Below the pieces are notes generated by a model. It saw nothing but the letters and a program-made list of their open reading frames with translations. It searched no databases and was not told where the DNA came from. Below are positions 7,228 through 13,034 of a stretch of DNA of 13,034 nt, piece by piece (position 1 is the first letter of the stretch; every line of letters begins with the position of its first letter). Source of the DNA: JAPXLN01 sp033809515. GTDB taxonomy: Bacteria > Bacillota > Sulfobacillia > Fermentithermobacillales > Fermentithermobacillaceae. Location: the NCBI GenBank assembly GCA_033809515.1, contig JAPXLN010000028.1, positions 1 through 13,034 of the forward strand, read 5' to 3'. The translations under genes were made by a program, and so were the position numbers.

Positions 7228-8982
7228 GTGGCTTTGGAATATACGAAAGCCCGCAAGACCCGACCAGCATATCAGGATTCCGAGGCCCCAGGCCGCGCAC
7301 CGGGACTTCGGTGGCAGAGGTCGCCCTTTTACGTTTCACAAAGATCACCGTCCTTTTCGAACCTTACTCTCGCGATCATAGTCCTTTGGGCAGCCGTCCT
7401 GCTGGCGCCAAGTTTTCTGACTTCCTGCACAGGTGACAAACATCTTACCACCGAACAAAAGCTGGAAGACCTTTGTCATCTGTTCCAAGTCTTCAAAGAC
7501 AATCATCCCTACTTAGCGTCAAAAGACTCAGTTGAAGTCTACGACTGGTTGTCTCACGAACTGGACTTTAAGGAGATCATTGCGGGCACCAAAGATGACG
7601 AAGAATTCGCCCAGGCCATAGAGCACATTCTCCTTCTCCTAAATAACAGCCACACTTTCATTATGAATCCAAAATGGCACAATATTCTCAGCCATCTCCC
7701 TCGTGAATTCAAGCCCTGGCGGGACGAAGTAGACAAAACAGATCCAAGAGCAGTGGCCGACTGGCTAGATATGGCTACAAAGTCAGCCAGGCATCCCGAT
7801 GGCTACACCCTGTCTTTTCGCGCCTGTTACAATCAAGGGGAGTACCTGGTTTACTGGATGTCCGATTCCTTCAGGTCGGCTTTGGGAATGGACCCGGGGT
7901 GCACCGTCGATTCCGTCAACGGTGTAGACGTTCACGAATTCGTCGCCGGTTTGCATGGAAAGGTGCGGCAGACCTACGATCCGCACCTCAAGCGTTTTTA
8001 CGTCCCGGAGTTTGACGTCCCCTATTCATCCATGCCTTACAAGATAGGTTTCAGAGATAGCTCGGGGAACCTCGTCAAAAAAGAGGCGGATTTCTGCCCC
8101 GTAACGACAAGCATCCATCAACCCTCGTGGCCTTTCCCAAAACCGGAAGCGGTGCCGTATCACGCAATCACGCTCGCAGAAGGCCGGATCGCTTATGTTC
8201 ACCTTGCAAAGATGGACTGGCACGGCTGGGGAGAAGAGATTCTGCTGCCCTTTTACCAAAGAACCCAGGACTCAACCGCTCTCATCATTGACATCCGGAA
8301 CAATTCAGGAGGAGACGACTTTTTCTGGATACGCAACATAGTCCGCCCCCTGGCGTCAGAACCTCTTACAGGCGTTGTTGGGACAATATCGCGGACCCGC
8401 AAATACCTGGAGCCCTTTCTTGAGGCGCATCAGACCTACGATCTAGCCACGATAGAGAAACTTGCGGGGGAAGACAAAGGGCAAACACTAGAAAGAACTG
8501 CGCTAGCCTTGACGAAAGAGCAGCTGGAAGCTTTGCCCCCGGAGCTGTTGGAGGCTGGCTTTCAGGATCCCGCTTTTTCGCAGATCACCATTTATCCTAG
8601 CAAAGAAGCGCCCTTTGGCGGTAAGATTTTCGTTCTGACAGGACCCAAAACCAGTGGAGCGGCGGAGAAGTTTGCGGCGTTCTGCAAAACATCAGGCTGG
8701 GCCACGGTTATCGGGGAATGCACCGACGGGGGCAGCGGAATGGGAATCCCTGCTGTAGTCACCCTACCCAACAGTAATATCTGTGTGCTTTTTCCCCAAG
8801 CCATAAGCATAGGCGACACATATACTCACATTGCACCCCACATCTTCGTTGAACAAGCTCCCGAGGATATTGTCAAATATGCTGAAGTGCTGGCAACTGA
8901 CATAGTACCCGTCCAACCGAACCCTGATTATGACACCGTGTTGAGGAAGTGTTTGGACATAGCGCTACAGAAATCACCCTAG
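7228..8982 (+). CDS. S41-family serine peptidase, predicted lipoprotein
   Basis: From the GTG at 7228 the protein has 584 residues. A hydrophobic segment (46-63) ends in the lipobox LTSC with Cys67, so it should be lipid-anchored outside the membrane. A helical N-terminal domain follows, then a PDZ-like stretch (about 220-235, GMDPGCTVDSVNGVDV), then the S41 core. The core has DIRNNSGG at 355-362, matching the family's DLRxNxGG, and KTSGAAE with Ser476 as the probable nucleophile. Next comes GECTDGGSG at 496-504, like the conserved GxxTxGG. A Ctp-type lysine about 25 residues after the serine is not seen, so a tricorn-like catalytic arrangement is possible. AGGAGG lies 11 bases before the GTG. 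A TTG at 7192 would add 12 residues and a TTG at 7234 would remove two. No start codon lies closer to the hydrophobic segment, so the n-region is unusually long at about 45 residues. Confidence 0.85.
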   Translation: MALEYTKARKTRPAYQDSEAPGRAPGLRWQRSPFYVSQRSPSFSNLTLAIIVLWAAVLLAPSFLTSCTGDKHLTTEQKLEDLCHLFQVFKDNHPYLASKDSVEVYDWLSHELDFKEIIAGTKDDEEFAQAIEHILLLLNNSHTFIMNPKWHNILSHLPREFKPWRDEVDKTDPRAVADWLDMATKSARHPDGYTLSFRACYNQGEYLVYWMSDSFRSALGMDPGCTVDSVNGVDVHEFVAGLHGKVRQTYDPHLKRFYVPEFDVPYSSMPYKIGFRDSSGNLVKKEADFCPVTTSIHQPSWPFPKPEAVPYHAITLAEGRIAYVHLAKMDWHGWGEEILLPFYQRTQDSTALIIDIRNNSGGDDFFWIRNIVRPLASEPLTGVVGTISRTRKYLEPFLEAHQTYDLATIEKLAGEDKGQTLERTALALTKEQLEALPPELLEAGFQDPAFSQITIYPSKEAPFGGKIFVLTGPKTSGAAEKFAAFCKTSGWATVIGECTDGGSGMGIPAVVTLPNSNICVLFPQAISIGDTYTHIAPHIFVEQAPEDIVKYAEVLATDIVPVQPNPDYDTVLRKCLDIALQKSP

Positions 8983-8998
8983 GCGATTGGGCGGCGGT

Positions 8999-9042
8999 AG
9001 GGCGGCCGTTGGGCGCAACCCTGTGCTCCGCAAAGCCGCCTT
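8999..9042. terminator. Possible structure between convergent genes
   Basis: AGGGCGGC (8999-9006) can pair with GCCGCCTT (9035-9042), with one wobble. Inside it, GTTG (9008-9011) and CAAC (9016-9019) form a small hairpin. It occupies the 59-base gap where the plus-strand peptidase gene and the minus-strand amidohydrolase gene converge, the expected place for a two-way terminator. There is no strong T run on either side, so the call is weak. Confidence 0.25.
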
Positions 9043-10457
9043 TACGCAAAAAACTCTTCTATGGGAAACGGACGACCCGGCGGGAAAGGACACTTGTACG
9101 GCGCATCTTTGGTCTTCTCGTCAAACTCAAGCCTGGCATTCGCGATGCACTCAGGGTTCAACACCAGATCAAATCCACAGAGGGCCATCGTCTTGGCCGC
9201 CACAAGCATGCCCTTTTGGCCGGTAGAACCGCCTGACGAAGCGCAGTTTTGCCAGGAATGACCGGGACACCCCAGAGGCACCGTTGCGGCAGACATCTGA
9301 ACCGTCGGCACGATCCAGCTGACGTCGCCCACATCCGTGGATCCTCCCCCGGTTCGCCCTTTCCCCCGTGGCGGAACCAACGTGGTATTCAGGACCTGCT
9401 GCCCGCGCCCGGGTATTTCCTGGAAATCAGGGCTCCTGAGCATAGCTTCCACGCTGGCCCTGTCAAAGGATTCCCGGAGCTGCCTGGCAAACTCCATGTC
9501 TTGTGCATCGAACTTCGGCGGCCCTACCCTTTGGAGGTTGGTCCACATGACATCTGCCAGCGCTTCGTTGAGAAGCACCCCATAACACCCCGTAAGCAGG
9601 TTCGTGTCAAAGGTAGTACCCGTCATGAGGGCAGCTCCCCTGGCAACGTCAACCAGGCGTTCGAATATCTCCTCGACCTGGTCTCTCCTAGGTGCGCGCA
9701 CGAAATACCAAACTTCAGCCCCGGCAGGCACTACGTTAGGCTGATCCCCGCCGTTGGTAATGACGTAATGAAGCCGGGCGCTGCTTACAACGTGTTCGCG
9801 CAGGTAGTTAGCCCCTACGTTCATAAGCTCCACAGCGTCAAGGGCCGACCGCCCATTGTGAGGGTCTCCGGCTGCGTGAGCAGTCTTTCCGTGGAACGCG
9901 AACTTGGCCGAATTCATCCCGTTGCCGCTTCCAAGTCGGACGCTGGTCATGGAACCGGGATGCCAGGTAATGGCCACGTCCAGGTCGGAAAACACCCCTT
10001 CGCGGGCCATGTACACCTTCCCTGCCAAAAGCTCCTCAGCCGGACAACCGTAGTACCTGACAGTGCCCGAAAGTTTCCTTTCAGACAAAGCTTGCTTCAG
10101 CGCCACAGCAGCCCCTGCTGAAGCGGTCCCCAGCAGGTTATGGCCACAGCCGTGTCCCGGACCGCCCGGCACCCTTGGCTGCCGAAAAGGGGAAACCTCC
10201 TGGGACACGCCTGCCAGAGCATCATACTCTCCCAGAAAACCTATGTACGGACGCCCTTCCCCCCACTGGGCCACAAAAGCCGTGGGCATCTTCCCTGCCT
10301 CCCCGGCAACCTCGAACCCGTTGTCTTCAAGGTAATCTGCCAGAATCTTGCACGACTTGTACTCCCTGAAACCCAGCTCAGCGAACTCCCACACTTTGGA
10401 CGCAATCTCACGCAGTTCGCCTGCCCTGGAATCGAGGAACTCCAGAATGCCTGTCAC
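9042..10457 (-). CDS. M20-family amidohydrolase, AbgB-like
   Basis: The 471-residue protein is a metal-dependent peptidase/amidohydrolase of the M20D group, closest in motif pattern to AbgB, the B subunit of p-aminobenzoyl-glutamate hydrolase. These cytoplasmic enzymes cleave amide bonds of small acyl-amino acids. Visible are GHGCGHN at 101-107 with Cys104 and His106 as metal ligands, PAEE at 139-142, His166 in WHPG, and the dimerisation-domain motif KTAHAAGDPHNG around 191-202. GGSTDVGDVSW near 371-381 and HSWQ at 400-403 also match AbgB-type proteins. Length is normal and the protein appears intact. The start is a GTG at 10457, with AAGGAGG nine bases upstream. No AbgA partner is present, so the substrate is open. 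It lies 84 bases after the small lipoprotein gene and could be cotranscribed with it. Confidence 0.9.
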   Translation of the reverse strand: MTGILEFLDSRAGELREIASKVWEFAELGFREYKSCKILADYLEDNGFEVAGEAGKMPTAFVAQWGEGRPYIGFLGEYDALAGVSQEVSPFRQPRVPGGPGHGCGHNLLGTASAGAAVALKQALSERKLSGTVRYYGCPAEELLAGKVYMAREGVFSDLDVAITWHPGSMTSVRLGSGNGMNSAKFAFHGKTAHAAGDPHNGRSALDAVELMNVGANYLREHVVSSARLHYVITNGGDQPNVVPAGAEVWYFVRAPRRDQVEEIFERLVDVARGAALMTGTTFDTNLLTGCYGVLLNEALADVMWTNLQRVGPPKFDAQDMEFARQLRESFDRASVEAMLRSPDFQEIPGRGQQVLNTTLVPPRGKGRTGGGSTDVGDVSWIVPTVQMSAATVPLGCPGHSWQNCASSGGSTGQKGMLVAAKTMALCGFDLVLNPECIANARLEFDEKTKDAPYKCPFPPGRPFPIEEFFA

Positions 10458-10541
10458 TTCCGCCCACCTCCTTGCGGGAATAATTCCGTGAAAAGGCGGA
10501 AGATTCCTTCATGATCAAATGCCAGTCCGGGCACGCGTACG

Positions 10542-10967
10542 CTAATCCCGGTACGTCTGCCATATAAGTTTGAGCCTACCCGTAACCCCGACCGCGTTGA
10601 CTTCCACAATCCACTCCCCAAGGATAGGGTCAAACGGCGTGGTCTTCTTAAACCGCGAACCGGCGGATACAGAGCTGCTCCAGCGTTCCTCTCCCTCAGG
10701 GTCCAGGACCCTCCAGGAAAAAGACCCCGTCTTTACAGTCAGGTCGAGGATTAGCTCCAGGCTCTTGTGGGATTCACCGACCTTTATCTTATGAGCCCGG
10801 GTGTAAGATTCAGGGACTCTTATCTCTCTTTCGCTGATAAGATTGTCACTGCGATTTCTGCCCATTGAGATGCATCCTGAAATCATAGTCACCATAGCGG
10901 TCACTATGGCTGTCAGAGCGGTCATCATGATGATCATCTTCAAAGGTCTGGAGGTTAACTTGCGCAC
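10542..10967 (-). CDS. Small lipoprotein of unknown function
   Basis: From the GTG at 10967 the product is 141 residues. A basic n-region MRKLTSRPLK and a hydrophobic stretch end in lipobox MISGC with Cys32, so a mature protein of about 110 residues should be anchored outside the cell membrane. The C-terminal half (GSFSWRVLDPEGEERW... and GEWIVEVNAVGVTGRL) alternates like a beta-sandwich. It loosely resembles domains that bind or stabilise secreted proteins, but I assign no family. GGGGAGA (complement of 10977-10983) lies nine bases before the GTG. A longer frame begins at a GTG at 11006, but that codon overlaps the predicted -10 box and would precede the transcript start, so I reject it. Confidence 0.75.
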   Translation of the reverse strand: MRKLTSRPLKMIIMMTALTAIVTAMVTMISGCISMGRNRSDNLISEREIRVPESYTRAHKIKVGESHKSLELILDLTVKTGSFSWRVLDPEGEERWSSSVSAGSRFKKTTPFDPILGEWIVEVNAVGVTGRLKLIWQTYRD

Positions 10968-11000
10968 AGGTCTCACTCTCCCCAAAACTCCTAATACCGG

Positions 11001-11016
11001 TGACACTATAGTGTCA
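11001..11016. promoter_or_regulatory. Perfect 16-bp palindrome covering the -10 box, possible operator
   Basis: TGACACTATAGTGTCA is a perfect inverted repeat with no spacer. The -10 hexamer of the minus-strand promoter lies within it. Just upstream on the minus strand, TTGAC occurs twice eight bases apart, the second copy overlapping the palindrome edge. A dimeric repressor bound here would block the promoter. No regulator gene lies in the window, so the protein is unknown. Confidence 0.5.
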
Positions 11017-11033
11017 ATACGTCAATATGCCAA
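11005..11033 (-). promoter_or_regulatory. Sigma-A-type promoter of the small lipoprotein gene
   Basis: On the minus strand, TTGGCA (11033-11028) and TATAGT (11010-11005) are separated by exactly 17 bases. Each matches the consensus at five of six positions. The transcript should begin near 10998, about 30 bases before the GTG start of the lipoprotein gene, with its ribosome-binding site in between. The promoter lies in the gap after the spore photoproduct lyase gene, so the small lipoprotein can be expressed independently of it. Confidence 0.6.
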
Positions 11034-11100
11034 ATCAGTCCGCTCCTTCACACCGGGACAGGTCGCATCTGTGTCTTCTGTCGTCACCTGAGGCCCCGGT

Positions 11101-12240
11101 TTACACCAGGTACTGAAGCCGGCCTCCTGGCATACGCGAAATGGCATTCTCAAAGAAAGCGCGGATTTCCTCCATGGTCTCCTTGGGGTACAAGTACTTG
11201 GTGTATCCGAACTGCCCGTAGACCAGCCTTCGCTCAGATTCGTCCATAGGAAGACACGCATTGGGGAACACCGAAAGGATGTTGCGTTTGGCCCTGGAGG
11301 TGAATCTATGGGTGATAAGTTCAAAATGCACCACGTCTGGCTGCCGTGTCTGAGAAAGACGGGCCTGCCCCGTATGGGAAGGCAGAGCTTGCCCTGTGCG
11401 GAAAGGCATATCTTCCCCTGTCTTAGACCTGTCTTCCGGAATCCCCACGGTCCTGCCGGAGTCAAGAGCGGCGGCAATACGCTCCATGAGGCGCGAATAT
11501 TGCTCCTTCCATCCCTCAAAGGTTATGATGGGGCCGATCATCACTCCTACCGGATATCCATCCTGTTTTACCCTGGCCAGAGCTTCCAGGCGCTGCTCAA
11601 GCCCGGCTGTCCTGTGCTCATAGGTCCGGATTACGTGATCTGCGTTGAGGCTGAAGCGAACAGTGGTTTTCCGCCGGTGGTCAAGACCCAGAATCGGCTC
11701 GACGTCATTGAACTTGGTCACAAACCTAAACAAACCCGTCTCGCTTTTTCCGAAGAACTCGATGGCAGCCGCCAGGGAACCGGTCAAGTATTCCACCGGC
11801 AAAGGATCTGACGTAGCGGCCCCCTCAAAGACAGTAATCTCAGGCTTTCGACGGTCCATGAGCTCGCCTGCCGTCTTCAGGATCTGGTCTCTGTTTGCGT
11901 ACACCCTGATGTAGGGTCGAGGGCCAAGGGTGGTCTGCAGATAGCAGTACTGGCACATACCAGGGCAGCTGGAAATCAGGGGCAGCTGGTAGTGAGCCGA
12001 CGGCTTGCAGGAGGCAAAGTCCCTGTCTTTCCTTACGCGCACTACCAGGGTGTTCTTAGCCTCTTCATAGCCTTGAGCAGAGGTTTTTGCACGGGGCAGA
12101 GACAGCCTTGCGCCCCTGGGGAGAAGCTGCACGGGCACGTTTAGTTTCTGCAACTTGTCTGTGATCGACCTGCCAAGGGGGTAAGACAGGGCCTCTTCTT
12201 CAACTACTGCCCTCCGGGGCACAAATCTTCCGGAACTCAA
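11101..12240 (-). CDS. splB: Spore photoproduct lyase
   Basis: This 379-residue radical-SAM enzyme directly reverses the spore photoproduct (5-thyminyl-5,6-dihydrothymine) in DNA during germination. The iron-sulfur motif is CPGMCQYC, with Cys92, Cys96 and Cys99 in CX3CX2C. Other family blocks are CKPSAHYQLPL (78-88), YLQTTLGPRPYIRVYAN (100-116), FEGAATSDPLPVEY (138-151), FRFVTKF (171-177) and HFELITHRF (305-313). The position that holds the hydrogen-donor Cys in Bacillus (Cys141) is Ala142 here. Cys78 upstream is the type of substitute I recall in clostridial enzymes. Length exceeds the usual 340 or so because residues about 261-300 form a repeat-bearing insert. The TTG at 12240 follows an AGGTGA site, and translation from it gives the normal N-terminus (RFVPRR). 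The gene sits 48 bases after the transporter gene upstream. Confidence 0.95.
   Translation of the reverse strand: MSSGRFVPRRAVVEEEALSYPLGRSITDKLQKLNVPVQLLPRGARLSLPRAKTSAQGYEEAKNTLVVRVRKDRDFASCKPSAHYQLPLISSCPGMCQYCYLQTTLGPRPYIRVYANRDQILKTAGELMDRRKPEITVFEGAATSDPLPVEYLTGSLAAAIEFFGKSETGLFRFVTKFNDVEPILGLDHRRKTTVRFSLNADHVIRTYEHRTAGLEQRLEALARVKQDGYPVGVMIGPIITFEGWKEQYSRLMERIAAALDSGRTVGIPEDRSKTGEDMPFRTGQALPSHTGQARLSQTRQPDVVHFELITHRFTSRAKRNILSVFPNACLPMDESERRLVYGQFGYTKYLYPKETMEEIRAFFENAISRMPGGRLQYLV
11339..11421 (-). repeat. 24-bp tandem repeat inside the lyase gene
   Basis: Three consecutive 24-base units (11398-11421, 11374-11397, 11350-11373) and a partial fourth (11339-11349) each begin ACAGGG- or ACGGGG-like on the minus strand. 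They encode TGEDMPFR, TGQALPSH, TGQARLSQ, then TRQ. The repeat keeps the frame and lies in a region where the lyase family normally has only a short link between the (alpha/beta) core and the FELITHRF segment. Confidence 0.8.
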
Positions 12241-12250
12241 AGGTCATCAC

Positions 12251-12292
12251 CTGAGAGACAGTCTTCCCCGGTGGGGGAAGGGTATCTCTCAG
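12251..12292 (-). promoter_or_regulatory. Long hairpin adjoining the lyase ribosome-binding site
   Basis: CTGAGAGA (12251-12258) pairs with TCTCTCAG (12285-12292). Inside it, CTTCCCC (12263-12269) pairs with GGGGAAG (12274-12280) around the four-base loop GGTG. Four-base strands separate the two stems. In the minus-strand transcript the structure begins at the stop codon of the transporter gene, and its 3' arm runs into the AGGTGA before the lyase TTG start. There is no T run after it, so it is more likely a translational control element, a processing site or a partial transcription brake than a classical terminator. Confidence 0.6.
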
Positions 12293-13034
12293 CGGGCGGA
12301 ATCGCTGTGACGGGCAGAGACACTGCGTGGGGCGGAATCCCGGGCCGCCTCAACAGGCTCAGGCTTGCTCAGCCTCACCAAAGACACTCCCGTAAGGATC
12401 ACCAGTGCGCCAAGGAACTTCACCGGAGGCCATGGTTCCCTAAGGAGCAACCAGGCAAAAACGCCGGTCCACACAGGGGTAAGGTTCTGGTACACTGCGG
12501 TCTTGGCAGGTCCGCTCTCTTTAACGCCCTTGTTCCATAGAATGTAGCTGAAGACAATAGCCACCGAGCCCGAAAAGACCAGTTCAAACCAGTTGAGGGC
12601 GCTTATCTCCCAGTTGCCTGCCCCCAGTTCCCGTAAGGAAAAAGGGATTAGAAGCAGGGCCCCCGGTACCATGGTCCACGTGGTAAACGCAAGAGGACTC
12701 ATTCGCTTGACCATGTCTGAAGCTATGATCGTATGCAAGCACCAGGCTATGGTGCCCATGAAGGTTATCAGGTCCCCGGCGGTGGCAGGACTCAAGCCTG
12801 AGGCTCCTTGCCCCTGGCCCGACAGGGTAATCACCAAAACCCCGGCAACAGCCATAATCACCCCTGTCCACATCCTGCGTGTCATGCGCTGCTTGCCAAA
12901 CAGATGGCTCATGACAGCGGTAGTCGCAGGCGTGGTGGCAAGCACAAACGAAGTGTTGCTGGCAGTTGACATAGCTATCCCTTTGATGAACATTACCTGG
13001 TAGACGGTGTTTCCCAGAAAACCTGCCAGAATTA
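12289..13034 (-). CDS. DMT/EamA-family transporter (partial, 5' end outside the window)
   Basis: The frame is open to the right edge of the window, so the N-terminus is missing; about 248 residues are visible. The protein is an inner-membrane transporter of the drug/metabolite superfamily, usually made of two five-helix EamA repeats. The residues ASNTSFVLATTPATTAVMSHLF (first repeat) and GPAKTAVYQNLTPVWTGVFAWLLLRE (second repeat) are the paired conserved segments before the last helices of each EamA unit. At least seven hydrophobic helices are visible. The C-terminal tail after the last helix is rich in Arg, Ser and Ala. Substrate is unknown; relatives export amino acids or metabolites. An in-frame ATG at 12993 lies inside the first repeat and is not the real start. 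Confidence 0.88.
   Translation of the reverse strand, partial: ILAGFLGNTVYQVMFIKGIAMSTASNTSFVLATTPATTAVMSHLFGKQRMTRRMWTGVIMAVAGVLVITLSGQGQGASGLSPATAGDLITFMGTIAWCLHTIIASDMVKRMSPLAFTTWTMVPGALLLIPFSLRELGAGNWEISALNWFELVFSGSVAIVFSYILWNKGVKESGPAKTAVYQNLTPVWTGVFAWLLLREPWPPVKFLGALVILTGVSLVRLSKPEPVEAARDSAPRSVSARHSDSAR

Noticed and set aside
10484..10494. Small palindrome GGAATAATTCC between the lipoprotein and amidohydrolase genes
   Set aside because: At 11 bases it is too short to call an operator without a supporting promoter or a second copy.
11022..11519. Long minus-strand frame overlapping the 3' end of the lyase gene
   Set aside because: It is a shadow of the real gene in another frame. Its apparent repeat is the 24-bp lyase repeat read out of phase.

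Overview
The window looks like a chromosomal segment of an endospore-forming member of the Bacillota, probably Clostridia-like. The main reason is a spore photoproduct lyase gene whose cysteine pattern matches what I recall of the clostridial form. GTG and TTG starts are frequent, Shine-Dalgarno sites are strong, and two genes encode probable lipoproteins. Species cannot be named from sequence alone.

Layout. Positions 1-345 hold a 105-bp tandem repeat (three full copies and a shortened fourth). It is stop-free on the minus strand with a 35-codon period. Positions 346-821 hold no gene I can defend. Positions 822-3091 (plus) carry a drug/lipid-type ABC-2 exporter locus: one intact permease, then a single frame joining the N-terminal part of a second permease to a nearly complete ATPase. 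Positions 3140-6248 (minus) carry a two-gene operon for a MacB/FtsX-type ABC system, with an 805-residue duplicated permease followed by its ATPase. A small aromatic-rich protein of unknown function follows upstream (6390-6767), then about 460 bp without a clear gene.

The right half begins with a plus-strand S41-family peptidase that appears to be a lipoprotein (7228-8982). It converges on four minus-strand genes. In transcription order these are a DMT/EamA-family transporter (cut by the window end), spore photoproduct lyase, a small lipoprotein with its own recognisable promoter, and an M20/AbgB-type amidohydrolase.

The genes do not form one pathway. Two ABC exporters and two surface lipoproteins suggest envelope functions, and the lyase repairs UV damage in germinating spores. 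The most notable features are the permease-ATPase fusion and in-frame tandem repeats of 12, 24 and 105 bp (all multiples of three). Two regulatory structures also stand out: a long hairpin ending at the lyase ribosome-binding site, and a perfect 16-bp palindrome containing the -10 box of the small lipoprotein gene. I found no phage, complete insertion sequence, CRISPR array or RNA gene.
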